NCBI GenBank assembly: GCA_027579435.1
Contig: JANBPK010001482.1
Coordinates: 23,614 to 87,613, forward strand
Direction of reading: 5' to 3'
DNA length: 64,000 bases
Source: Candolleomyces eurysporus
Lineage: Eukaryota; Basidiomycota; Agaricomycetes; Agaricales; Psathyrellaceae
A model generated the notes under the pieces. It was not told the DNA's origin. It saw only the letters and a list, made by a program, of their open reading frames with translations, and searched no databases. Shown here piece by piece: positions 11,970-24,226 of this stretch. The position numbers were made by a program, and so were the translations under genes. Position 1 is the first letter of the stretch. Every line of letters starts with the position of its first letter.

Positions 11970-13895
11970 TGCATATGCATTGTAGAATGGTGAATCATGT
12001 ACCCGTACACTTCAAACCCGACGTTTAGGAAATTTATCTCATAAAGGAGCTCGAAGAAAGAGGCTGTAGCAGGTCGTTGTGCGGTGACTCCACCCAGAAC
12101 TCGGGGAGGGCTGGACCACGGTTGCCACGAAGCGTGTGTCTTGTGCAAAAGTCTGTCGAATCGAGCTTTCCCTATTGGCTTCCCAAACCTTCAGCTCGAA
12201 CTGTAGCCCTGCACTGGCCTCCGCTCCCATCACATATTCATAATCGGTTGTTGGCTGGTTACCTGTGCACCCACGGCCCCAACTCTTGGGGTGGTAAATT
12301 ACAAAAACTATGTGTCACACTTTAATTTCTGCCAATGGCTTCGAAGTTCGTCATCGTCCCAGTTTCTCGAAGAGAATTATGGATGCTAGTCTTCGCCTAC
12401 CGTAAGTATACGTCACGAGTCTCTTGGAGGCGGAGGGTTTTCGAGGCGAGGCGAGGTCGTGCAGTAGCCGTGATCTTGCCGTCAGTACCGCTCCAAATAG
12501 ATTGATTGCAATCTCTCTATTGGGGAAGGTCGGCGGGGGCCGTCGGCGCGCGAATGGTTCTCCGAAGCCCAACGAGGCGCGGTAACCATTGGCCGTTTCT
12601 CTGCGAGCTGAAGCTCATGGAGTCGGGATCCCCTCTTGTATTTGCGCGGACTTGGCGCGAGCTCTGGAGGGTCTGGCTTCGATTTCAACCGCTCCCAATT
12701 CAGGTAAATATGATCATTTCTGATCCCTTTCTTTGAGAGAAATTGAGACTAGTCATCTGAACGAGTGTTTGAGTCTAGACTCATATTTCATTGGACGATT
12801 GACAGGTTTTTAGCACTGAGTCCGGGGAAGCTCTAAGTGGGGATAGATTCCAACGGATCGGATGTGGGTACTTGGCGAAGGCGAAGGTGATGAGGATGTC
12901 AATACCCACCCACCAGCGTGTCTCGGACCCGCTGGCGCGACGCACATATGGTGAGTGATCGTATTTGGTAATCCGGGAGCTTGCTTGGTGCTTCTAAGGC
13001 TTCTATCGGCCTATTCAAGATTGCGGCAGAAAAAAGATCTTTGAGTCCTTTTCAAGAATTCCCACCGGACGCGGAGACAGTGTCGCTGATAGACACTCGT
13101 GATTGCACGCCTATCAAACGAGAGATAGGAAAGGTATGGTCAAGCATGGGTCTCCCAAGGGTCTTCTGACGTGCCTTGCTAGGCTTCAAGGTCCTGGGAG
13201 ACTTTGAGAAAGCCAAACCTCTGGTGCTGTGGTCATCGGGACGAGTAATTATTCATAAGACGCCCCGGACGAAGATATTGCTTGAAGCTGGCCAATTTAA
13301 GTCGTTCTTTCTATGCTTTAAATCAATAGGTCAGTATTCTGCTTCAGCTTGTACTAAATACCCTGTTACGATGGTGACTACATAGTGACAAATGTTTGCT
13401 TTCCTGATAGTGCCGTGTGACCAAAAACAACAGATGGAGCTCTCAATCAGATGCAACCCTACATACAAAATCCCAAATCCAATCACTGAATCGGAGCCTT
13501 ATGTACAGGGCGCCGGAATTCCCGATCGAAGAATGGGGCTTTCGCACTCTAAACTGAGATGAGCGTATGTAGCTCTGCGGTTTCCGGCGCGCACTCATAC
13601 ATCATCCTGGTGCCTAATGGTGACCGGCTTGTTTTAGTCAAGTTCCCCGTCTATCGGGTGAGCATTCTCCATAAGTAACGGGGTTGTTGTGTTGGCATGT
13701 CCGCTTCCTGGACCTTCGCCCCTTCTTCCTGCTATCTAAGCCCCTGCCTTGGTATCGCTCCCCCTTCCAGGTCGACTGAGAACGTGCAATCCCGCGTCCT
13801 GCTTCAGTTTGCGAGAACCGAAGTGGTGCCCCTTGTCGGGTATTTCTCTACAAATAAGGCTAGGTGATTTGGGGAGATTGGCCACATGAGCCAGG
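11970..13895. other. Spacer between tandem DUF6533 genes
   Basis: Contains no ORF with family resemblance and no recognisable repeat. It probably holds the 3' end of copy 1 and the promoter of copy 2. Confidence 0.5.
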
Positions 13896-15773
13896 ATGGA
13901 CATGACTCCAGTTGACGCCGTTGCTGCCAGCGATGCGCTCGCCAAGTCGGCTTTCCATCTGTAAGGATACTACCTTCTGCACACAGCGTCTTGTGATCCT
14001 AATCAGCTTTACCAATCGCCGTAATAGGAGGGCAGCTAAGATGTATTCGTTGGCGTCGTTCGGTACGTGAGCCCGTTCCGTTAAAGGGTATTCCGATATT
14101 AACTTATGCAAATCGCTGGCTTACCGAATGCAGTGATGGTCTACTACGATATCTTTCTGACGTTCGGAGTGGAGGTGGAGAGGATTTGGCTGCAGCCAGA
14201 GTATAACCGATTGACGTTACTATGGGCTCTGGTGAGTAAACGTTATCTACTACTTCTTCCATTTTTTTGGAACTTCCGCGGTTCTTATCAACTCGAACGT
14301 GACGCCCTCGCTTGCCTAGAACCGGTATCTTCTACCCCTGGGATACATAGTTATAGTCGTATGTAAGTCCTTCCCCGCGGAATTGCTACACTGCGGCAAG
14401 AGTTAATGCGATTTATGGCCAGCATTTCACCAACGATGGAGTCACGATGTATGCGACCGATACGTGCTATACCCTGAAGCCTTGAAGATTGTCGCCACAA
14501 CGGTGATTGGGATAATCTTTATCCTCCGTGTCGGAGCTATCTATTCCCAGAATCAACGGGTCATGATCTTCGTTTGGCTTTTGTTGGCAGCGCAAATCGC
14601 TATCAAAATTGTGCGTTCTGGTACTTTTTCTTGCTTGTGCCCTAGACATAAGCTGAGGTCGTTTATGACTTTGACGGGTCTCTAGTGGGCTTTTACCGAT
14701 GGTGTTCGTTTGAATCTTCCAGATGGTGGGTTTAGTTCCGGCTTTCCATCGACATGTATTGCTAACAACTCCACTTTCTAGAGCTTGTCGGGTGTATTTT
14801 AGTTGGAAGACATCATTTGTCCGTCCACTTTTTCGTTTCCCAGGAAATCCCACTAACCTATTGCTCGAAAACACCAGGCGAATTGCATTCACTTGGATAG
14901 CCGAGCTTATCTTCGGTGAATACCAACCTTCTCTCGATAACACTGGGATGCGAGACCTCAATTCCATTCCTTCATAGATACAGCGATCTTCGCACTCACG
15001 CTCTGGCGAACGGTCCGCATGTACAGGGTGCAGCTAAACCACAATCGACCAATGTCGTTATTCATGTTGATCATTCGTGATGGTAGGTACTCCTTCCCAT
15101 TCACACGAGGCAATATACGATCATTCTCTTCTTTCCAGGGATCGTATACTTCGGGGTCATCTTCGCCGCGAATTTGGGCAACACGTTAGTCTTTTTGGTG
15201 CGTATCTATGTTGTAGAGAAACCCTCATGCGCCCTGACCCATTTTCAAGTTAGCACCTGTACGTTCTCAATTTTCTACTCAGCAGCGTAGCCTCTCAAGC
15301 TCCTTGGACTGGTAGGACGACCTCAAAGCAATCAACGCTAGCTTCAGCACACTGTACGTTCACATCGCCACTATCTCTCCCGAGGGCGTTTCTGATTAAG
15401 TTCCCTCCAAAAAAGGATCACGACCCTGATGGTCTCTCACCTGATCCTAAACCTCAAATCCGCTGCACGGAAAACTCTCCCAGAGAGTGACAGAAGTGTT
15501 TTCGGAGCGGGCCCACCACACCATCAGAAGGCAAGGAGCAACGGCGCCGTTGGACTTGGGAGTGCCACTGCCATTTCAGTGCATGTGGAGACTCACGTCG
15601 ACTTCGGGGACCAAGATCAAGGCTCCAAGGCGAACGGAGATCTCATGAATTCAGACAGTATGGAGTCAAAGTTTCATCGGTCATCATTTTTGGCGATACT
15701 CACGAAAGCTGATAGCTCTCGACACGAAGAACGCCAGGGCCAACAAGAAAGGGTTGAACATCAACACGAATGA
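13896..15773 (+). CDS. DUF6533 multi-TM membrane protein, copy 2
   Basis: Tandem paralogue of the gene at 9249. The start MDMTPVDAVAASDALAKS at 13896 (a second in-frame ATG is at 13902) is followed, after introns, by RRAAKMYSLASF, VMVYYDIFLTFGVEVE, IWLQPEYNRLTLLWAL and NRYLLPLGYIVIVV, matching copy 1 block for block with the same intron placement. Downstream exons carry LYPEALKIVATTVIGIIFIL, a RIAFTWIAELIFG segment and LMVSHLILNLKSAARKTLP, then a hydrophilic tail ending QQERVEHQHE at 15773. Function is unknown. Several inner splice sites are approximate. The shared signature and intron positions make local duplication the simplest origin. Confidence 0.75.
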
Positions 15774-16329
15774 GAGGAATGCTCGTCCCTTCTCCCAGAC
15801 CCAATACGAGCTCTCTCATCTATCTCCCCGAACGAGGGATCACTTTGCCTTCGCTCTGTGACGGCACGCTCTTCTATCAGTCTTAATCGTATATCCAGTG
15901 TAAGACTAAGTAATCGATACCCACCATCTAATTGAATTTGCATACCTACACATCTCTCGCTAAATATAGACTAAGTACAGTATTTCGAAGCTGGTGGACG
16001 GAATATATTCGCCCTATGGGTCTAGAGATCGAGCTTTTAGCTATTTTGTTCAATATGGCGACGTGGAGCGTGAGGGCTTGAGGTGGCGAGTTCGAATCTC
16101 GGATCAAGAGAGTGATTTATCGATGACATTGACGTCACAAACTCGATCAACCTTGGCATCCCGCCTATTATAATGCTGATCAACGAGCAGAGCGTTTTAA
16201 CCACAGACAGGGCTCGACAGCATCCCTTTACTGTGCTCGCATCTTCAACGTCTCTCCCTTCGATTCCAGGCTCACGCTTTGAGATCGTCCCTTTCACCAA
16301 GGTCCCACCGACCGCTATCTTCCAGGACC

Positions 16330-17313
16330 ATGTCTCCTAAACCCACACATGACAATTACGAGGAGAGAAATCTAGGTCTTCCCAAAGACGCGGCGAACTC
16401 AAATTCGTCCCCTATAGCGACTATTGCTAATCCTACTCCCTCTGCCGCCCCGACTCCGGCTTCTGGCAATCTCTCTTCTGGCTTGGGTTCTGCTGGCGAC
16501 TCGAATTCCTTGGCAATCTTTACACAGAGACTCGGACGGACTACGATCCCTATCACCGCACCCACTGCAGGAATAATGATGACCGCTCCTTCCAATGTGG
16601 CTGGTATGACGCCCCTCTTCAAAATCAACCCTACCCCAACGACGCGTGCCGACGGTTTCTTCAACTGGAGTCAAAACGCCATTTGGTTTGGATGGAACGT
16701 CACTGGTGTCTTACTGGAGCCTACCAGTTTCAGCGTGCGAGCGATATGCGACAACGGGTACACCTATCCTATCGGAGGACCTACCCCTGCCCCTACTAGT
16801 CCGGACTCTGGCAGCCCTTCCACAAAGACCGGCAGTAATGGATACGATGACTCCGGGCTCATCCTTTCCAATCAAACCCTCGTTATCTGGGATCCCGTCT
16901 CTCAGCAAGCTCGTCATCCCGCCACTCCTCTCCCCCTCGGCATGTGCACTCTTCAAATTTTTGACCCTAATCGATCTGGAGGCATAACCGCTGCGCCCAG
17001 GCCAGGTTATCTTTCTCCGAATCAGGCTGCGCTATCGTTTTCTCTGTACACTGGAGAGGCGTACCCTCAATTCGCGAGTGGTGAGTGCAATCTTTCATCC
17101 AAATCCGGAGGGAGCAACTAACTGGTACGCGGTGTAGGCTTGCAATGCGCTACATGCATGGCCAACTCTATCGGGCCCTCGTACTCTGAACCTCACCCGG
17201 CGACTATCAGCATTCTCGTCACCATGCTCATGTTCATCTTGAGCAGTGCAAGTATGCTGTATAGAGCGAATTCAATGTGGAGCGGGTGGGTCTTGGTCAA
17301 GTCTGCGGATTGA
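16330..17313 (+). CDS. DUF7137-like membrane-anchored protein
   Basis: Two exons (16330-17080 and 17138-17313) encode 308 residues. The first 110 are Ser/Pro/Thr/Gly-rich. A compact domain follows, with ITAPTAGIMMTAP, FFNWSQNAIWFGWNVTG, SVRAICDNGYTYPIGG and a LVIWDPVSQQARHPATPLP segment. This pattern, where a trailing W-x-x-G-W-N-T strand is followed by a Cys-containing strand, is what I associate with the fungal DUF7137 domain. The second exon adds TISILVTMLMFILSS, a C-terminal membrane segment followed by a short tail. The start was chosen at the ATG because the longer frame upstream begins only at a TTG. No signal peptide is evident at residue 1. Role unknown. Confidence 0.65.
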
Positions 17314-17745
17314 GTTTGTTACAAATTCGACCATGACTGGGAATAATGGAGGGGACTGGAATGTGTTTTATCTCTGCCTGCAGCCTCTGCAGGTGATATC
17401 TGACGAGAATATACCATGGCTAATTTACAATATCGATTTGTAGTAAATTCGTAATTTGACATGTCTGTTGGACACGGCGAGTGGGCTTGATTCTACTGGT
17501 CCAAGTCGAGTCAGAATGAGAAAATTTTGATGAAGTAGAGCGCTAGCACCAGTGCGAGTTTATAAGTTTTGAGGGTAGGCAGATTATGGTCCCAAACACG
17601 ACGCGTGTGATACTAAGCGCCGATCTGAAGCGCCTGATAAAACAGAAGTCGCTTTAGGGTCCTCACAGCCACACGTTTGAAGCTGGGAGCGAGCGCTTGA
17701 TTCTATCGATAACGACGCTCTCCATCTCTTCAATATACCTCCACT
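17314..17745. other. Intergenic spacer and promoter region of NACHT copy 1
   Basis: No ORF or repeat is supported here. It lies between the DUF7137-like stop and the NACHT start. Confidence 0.5.
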
Positions 17746-19875
17746 ATGTCGAGCGCAAAACCCGAAATCACCCCACCTGGTCAGTACTTTGGATCCACGG
17801 GCAACGTTCAGGATCTTCGAATGAGCAGCGGCATGCTCCTCGTCACCCAGCACAACGTATATAACCAGCAGGGCAGTCAGGGACCAATATTTAATGGATC
17901 TATCTCTGGCGGCGTCAATGTTTCAAGTATTGACGGTGGGTAATTCTCCACGAGGCTTGAAGGTAATTGGTGCTCAATGGCCTGTTAGCCCTGCAGTTTC
18001 TTTTCCAATACGCCGCCACAGGGGCCATGCACGACTCTGACGAGCGCTTTCCACCCCCACTCTGCCACCCAGGCACCCGCGAGGCTGTCATTTATCGCAT
18101 CTTAGACTGGTACGGCTACCAAAAGAGACCAGGGAAGCCTATTCTGTGGGTCCACGCGCCTGCCGGCTATGGAAAGACTGCCATTGCCGGGACGGTGGCG
18201 ACGAAGCTCGAAGAACAGTCGGAAAAGCTGGATTTCAGTCTCGTTGGGGCAACCTTCTTTTTCTGGAGGACATCTCCAGAGCGCAACAGTCCAGCACGCT
18301 TCATCATCACCCTCGCTTATCAGCTAGCCACGTCCATCCCCGAGCTCANCCCCCCATATCGAAACTGCGATCAAGCAAAATCCAATGATTCTCCGCAAGG
18401 CTCTCGAGGTTCAGCTGAAGAAGCTGATTGTTGAACCGTTCAAGGCAATTGAAGACGTGGAAGATATGCCTAATCGGCTGATTATCATTGACGGACTCGA
18501 CGAATGTATCAACTCAGATCAGGAGTCTCGAGTCGAGAAGAAATATGCGGAGGACCAGGAAATTGTTCAAGTTCGCGTTCTCGACCTCATTCGGACTTTT
18601 GCTTCATACCAGCTCCCTCTTTCTTTCCTCATTCTCAGCAGGCCGGAAGCTTGGATCAAGCAGCACATCAACTCAAAGCCGTTCCAAGGTGTGGTAGAGG
18701 CTCTGGATCTGTATGAGGTCGGGGATCATATCGGCGATGTGGAGACCTTCGTGACGGCGGAATTTTCTCGAATCGGGTTGGGAGATGAAGATATGGTAGA
18801 GAGTTTGGTAGAGAGGGCCCGTGGGCACATCATTTATGCTTCTACTGTTATTCGACATATCGATTGTCCGTACGGCGATCCTCGGGAACGACTCCATAAC
18901 ATTCTCGGCGCCTCTTCCAGATCCAATCCTGACGTTGCCCACTCGACACCTTTTTCTTCCCTATACGAACTCTACAGGCAAATCCTGCGATCCTGTCCCG
19001 AAAGAAATCGCCCGATTATGATCGAGGTCCTCGCAGATATCTTGTCTGTGTGGCAGACTTCTTTATACTGGACAGGTGATCTCCACCTCGTGCTCGCCAT
19101 CCTAGATCGCCTGTCCGGTCGACCATCTGGCGCTGGACTCAAAGCCATCAGAGGTCTTCATGGAGTTCTGCATATACGAAGCCAGGAAGATGTGAAAAGT
19201 GGCAGCAAACGAGAACAGTCGAAGGAAATATTCATTCACTCCTCATTCCCCGAATTCCTTCAATCTCCTAAACTCTCCTTGGAGTTCACAGTTCAGGAAG
19301 GGAAGGGGCATTACCGATATCTCTGGGGATGTCTTGATTGCATGTCCTCCATAACATTGGACACCAAGGTGGATGAAAATCACGTTCAATACGCTCTGTT
19401 AGTCTGGGTCCATAACTGGATATACCAGAGTGGAGAAGCCGATGCTGACGAGCTCCTCGCACGGTTGCAGAAGCTGCTATCCATCGACTTGAAAGCCTGT
19501 TTCGTTCATACATTCACGTTGCCGGAAGCTGTCCTCAGGCTATACTCCGAGGACGTATTCCTCCCCTGCAATATCGCCGACGCCGGCCCTCGAAACGCCA
19601 TCATCGCCCACATCGAAGCACATCGTTTTGAGTTCAAATCTCTTATCCGACGTGCTGGATTGCATGCCGAATCTTCCTTGGAGGCGGCTTTTCTTTATTT
19701 GCTCCACCCGACTCGCCTCAGTTCCTGTCCATGGAATGACGCCTTTGCTAACGCATTGTTTCATTTCATGAGTCGAGTAGTTTGGGCAGAGAACGAGGAT
19801 TATAAGTCCAACCCCGTCGTTCAAGCACTCAAGACACTTCAAAGGGACTCGGAATCACAAGATGGAAGCCATTGA
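17746..19875 (+). CDS. STAND/NACHT NTPase (NLR-like), copy 1
   Basis: A P-loop NTPase of the fungal NLR-like class, thought to act in non-self recognition or programmed cell death (family knowledge). Exon 1 (17746-17935) encodes a short Gly/Asn-rich head with YFGSTGN and NGSISGGVNVSS; exon 2 begins at 17989. The NACHT core has Walker A APAGYGKTA (about residue 125), FFFWRTSPERNSPARF, Walker B RLIIIDGLDECI and sensor region LSFLILSRPEAWI, then a helical stretch (STPFSSLYELYRQILRSCPE) and a roughly 300-residue C-terminal region without WD40, ankyrin or TPR repeats. An N at 18349 breaks the frame between SIPEL and the downstream IKQNPMILRKALEVQL; ignoring it restores a 691-residue protein that aligns throughout with the copy at 24227-26388. 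Confidence 0.88.
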
Positions 19876-20140
19876 GGATCACGAAGAGGTTTGGGTCCAT
19901 GATGGTTTCATGGTAGTGGAGACATACGCGGAGATTTTAAGCTACATTTCACAGGACGACGAGCAATCTGGCGCCATAGGCTACGAGGTAGCGCTGTCAT
20001 GATCACTACAAAGACGAACCCAATGATATCATTTGATGATCGTTGAAAGATGGCTTGAAGGGAATCCAGTTCATTGCACCCATATACGAAGCACTTCCGA
20101 TTGAAAGGTAAAAACCTCGATTTCAACAAGTTGCAGCTAA

Positions 20141-21621
20141 TTAATCCTGCCCCAAGTAAAGAACCCACCCAGTCATATCCGGGTTCGGCGCCAGACCCCT
20201 AAACAAGGTCCTATTCCCCAGATAATCGATCCTCCTCATATCATCATCGACCTCGACCTCCCCCGCCATCGCCTTGAACGGATGTTCCTGCGGATCACAC
20301 CTCTTCCTATGCGCCATCGCGGCCTCCTTCCTCCTTGCCACCGTCCACCCATAAAACTCCCTCTCCCGAACATATTCCTGGAAGTTAAAATACACCGAAT
20401 TAATGATATCACGAATCTTGATTCCATGAGGGTTGAGAACCATGAATGGCCAAGCGAATTTACGGGAGATGTCGTCCGCGAGAGCGTTGACGTACATGTG
20501 TGTGAGGAAGGGGTAGGTAGCCGGTTGCGCAAGATCGGGTTCGGAGAGTGGGCGCGAAGCTTCGGGCGTCCCATCCTCTTGAGGTGTTTCGTCCGCTTCT
20601 ATACCCAATTGGGCCGCAGATATATCTTCCTTGATGTCCCAGTACAACCGCGGGACGCCGAACAGTATGTGCTCGAGGAACGGGTTGAGTTGGACTTCCC
20701 ATGGAAAGGGGAGGGGTTTTGTTGGATCGGGGGGTGACCAGCGTGTGGGTCGGGGAGGGAGGGAAGGGTGTGTGATGCCGAGTTTCCAGCGTTCGGGGTG
20801 GGGTGGCCCATTTGACGATGAGAGTGATTGAAAGATTTCTTCTACGGTCATCCCCGAGTCTTGCATATGCCCCAGTGGGTAATCTGTAGGTGAGGCTGAG
20901 AGAAATCAATGGCTTGTCAGGCCTTGAGGAGTTTGGAGACCCACAGGAGTTGTGTACGTAAACACCATTAACCAGCGGACGTGCATAGTATCCCCATTCC
21001 TTCCATTCGTGCGGCTGCACCTTCGTCGAGCTCTTCCTTACTATCGAGGAGTTATTCGCTGTCGCCTTCGGGATCGGGGGCTGCTCCAGAGCTGGCTTGG
21101 CAGATACAGAGTCTTTACGGACTAACGCAGACAGCATAAGTAAAGCATGTAAAGGCAATTAACAAAACCCACCTGATGACCCCAGTGATCGTAGTTTCCC
21201 CGCTAATCTCCGTACGGTCGATTTCCTCCTCGGGGGCTCAGACCCATTTGGATGCGGAGGTGTTATTGGTGATATTACCGACAACAGCTGAGGAGGAGGC
21301 TCCCTGGGGGATAAAGACGACGACTCCTCGCTCGAGCCCAAGCTCTGCACCTCGACGCCAACGCTAGGTCTCCGGAATTTCAGATCGAGAAGGAAAGCAG
21401 GTGGAACCGGCTGCTGGCTATTACTACCAGTCNGGGGGGGAGGAGTGGACCTGTGGGCTCGGGACCCATGCTTTTGAGGGGTCATCAATCGATCGATAGA
21501 AACCACTGTGCTGCGTCCATGTGGGCCGTCGTTGTCGCTGTTGGGGACCGTCCTTCATGGTGGAGCTCTCAGCTGCCGCTGCCGTTGGTGGATGTGGCCC
21601 CCTGGAGCTTGAGGCCTCCAT
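20141..21621 (-). CDS. DUF6699 domain protein
   Basis: Three exons (21621-21173, 21121-20966 and 20883-20141) encode 448 residues once the N at 21433 is ignored. The N-terminal 170 residues are Ser/Pro/Arg-rich and probably disordered. A linker with HEWKEWGYYARPLVN leads to the C-terminal DUF6699 domain: FPWEVQLNPFLEHILFG, FAWPFMVLNPHGIKIRDII and NSVYFNFQEYV, with a Trp-rich end RGLAPNPDMTGWVLYLGQD. The domain is common in Agaricomycetes and has no assigned activity that I know of. Both introns are phase 1 with good GT-AG borders. The start is the ATG at 21621; no signal peptide or membrane helix is visible. It sits between the two NACHT genes, but nothing in the sequence ties it to them functionally. 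Confidence 0.82.
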
Positions 21622-24226
21622 TATCGTGTGTCAGAGAACGAAATCGAGGCTATTATTGGGTGCAGGAGTATCCGTGAGCGGAGATAGAAATTCTTTAACG
21701 AGGATTCATCTCGACTCACCTCCTATACTGGCTGAGGCAGTGTCGAGTGTACTAGGCTGGGCAGCAGCTTGCAGCCTTGCCGGCCCAGTTTATCCTAGCG
21801 TTCGTAGCTGGAGTGATTGTAGGGATGAAGAAAAAGGCCTTGAAGGCCGTCTATGAATCCTGAAGCTTGCGCATCCGCCGGTGTGGCGAGGCATGATGGG
21901 GGCATGGGACCAAGAGGCACGAGGCCGCTGCCACGACCGAACCCGTCTGAATCGGGAAAGAGATTAGATCGACGCACGGACCAAGATAAGGACTCCACGC
22001 TGAATGGCAGCGGAGTCAATTCAGAGGACCACAAAGGCAGTCGGCGAGCTCTTTCAGCCCATCGCATAAAGCAGGCTCACCTTCTCTCTACACTGGGCCG
22101 AGCCAAGGTTCTGTAATTTCACCAATTTGGGCCCACAAAGTACGATTCTCGACTCGTCGGAATGGTAGTAAGGCAAAGGACCGTCTCCAACTTCAATTAT
22201 CGATTTGGGAAGGTGTTCGGCGTGCAAAGGAAGATATCAGTTCGCACTAGATGCTTGATGGGGTCTTCCTGGCGGCGAAATGGGAACGACGTGCTCATAA
22301 GAAGAACGAAAGGTGCACTGGAGAGGGTGGATTTCGTTTTTATCAGCTCATGCTTGAGCGCTGTATCCAGTTATATAAGTCAGCTATACCATGAGCGGAA
22401 ATTGGGCGGGTTCCCTGGGAAAGTGTGGGTACATACAGGCCGTCATGGATTCACCAGAGCCGTCATCCTAATCTTCTCGAGCAGTAAGCACCTCAGCGTG
22501 AATCAAGAAGCTCAGGGGGGTTATTTAGGACGAGGAAGAGCAGGGGACATATACAGGCGGATATGGTGAGGCGTGAATCGAGTGACGGCCGAGGAGTAGA
22601 GCGGTGCTTCAACGAGCCAAAAGCGGTCAAAAGAAGAGGGAAACGCAAACCCAACCCCGATTAGTACCAGGGAAAGCGCAGGATACATCGTTGGCCTAGC
22701 TAGTTGTGGGCGATTGAGGCTGATGGTAAGAGGAAAGGAGTCCTCAACAGGCGCTCAGATCACCTGCTTATGTCGACTGACGAGATCTGATTTGGGGTCG
22801 GCCGTCGTCGATAGTCGAGGATTGGCTCTCTGTAGAAAGTTATCCGAGTCGAATCGCCGCCTAAATAAACCTAGATACTTACCTCTCACCGCGGCGACGT
22901 CCCCATGATGCGAAGTNAAAAAATGCATTGTCNGGGGGGTGGATGTTTGTGGACTTCAAGTCGGACATTACTCGAAGTGGATTAGATCATACATACCTGT
23001 ATTCCGCGTTCATAATACCCAAATGCCCCTAATCGAAAGCATCGAAAGCCCATTTCCTCCCAAACGAGTAGCATTTCGTCAGCTGGTATCCATTGGGCTT
23101 GCAAAGATCAGGCGCTAATTTTGAGGCGCCGGCAGCTGCGTCGATCGGAGAGGGTGGAGAAGCTCTATCGGGACCAAATTTCTATGAGGAGTGATGACAG
23201 CAACCTAGAGGTGGCATATCATCTCTTCGTGGTCCAGGGCGCGGCGGACTCGGGCAGTTGGAGGGGAGAGCGGCCATTCAGGGAGCAACACGCTCTTAGC
23301 TGTGACCTCGATCACGCGATGTGACTTGTCGCAATATCGTCACACACCTCCTCCTCGTCCCGTCTGTCTTGTTGTCCATCGCCCTCTGTTTGCCGTGAGC
23401 CCAATAGCTTAGAACGGCAATTTCTAATCAAAAGAGCGCCTGTAGATCCCGTCCGTCCTCGCCCAACAGATATCTCTAATCAAAGAAGAGAAGTCGGTAG
23501 CCACGTCGAGGTATGCTCACATATTCTCTGGCTAACAACGCACCCGAAAGACGGCAGTGCGTCGAACATCAACATCCAGGAAATTTTGCACTCACTCGAT
23601 TTCATTCTTCAAACCGCCCAAACTCAGTCCCTTTGGGTTCTTCCTTCCCGTCAACCGTGGCTTTCAATGATTCTGTATACCTCCGTCTTCTATTGCATTC
23701 ATTCCTTGGATCTGGAGTCGCCGCCAATATTTTCTGAGAGATCAAGTCCAACCCTTCGCCCAAAGCACTACACTGAGCGCGACTTTGGCAACCCAGGAGT
23801 CGTTCGACCTGTGATTGTGATCATTCATGATTTTTGAATTTAGCAGATGGAGAAAATTGGAGAAAATACATACATTATGTTGTGTGTAGTCTTGTTGGTT
23901 GGTGATGGCATACCTAGCCGCACTGGTCGATCGTGGAGGTGGTGGTAAGATAAAAGAGGTGCGGCGGCGCCATCACCGTTCGGCACCGACGCTGACTATG
24001 CGGCCATTCATGCAGCACGCTGCAGACTTCTTTAAGCAAGAAAAGATGATTATCGCAAGAAGAAGAAAGGGAGGATGACTTGAGATTACAATCAACACTA
24101 CACAATATAATATCGAACTCGCGATCGAGGTCTACCATAGAATACACGGGGGATCGACTACGGACGAGAATACTATCGTGGGTGGTGCAGAACAAACATA
24201 TGGGGAAAGTAGTAGTACTACATTCA
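21622..24226. other. Intergenic, no supported gene
   Basis: About 2.6 kb between the DUF6699 start and the NACHT copy 2 stop. Short ORFs only; two N characters (22917 before A6, 22933 before G6). I saw no transposon ends, tandem repeat or tRNA. Confidence 0.45.

Noticed and set aside
16050..16115. Possible tRNA: TTCGAAT loop with a four-pair stem and a TGGC box upstream
   Set aside because: The span is too short and the acceptor ends do not pair, so it is not a tRNA.
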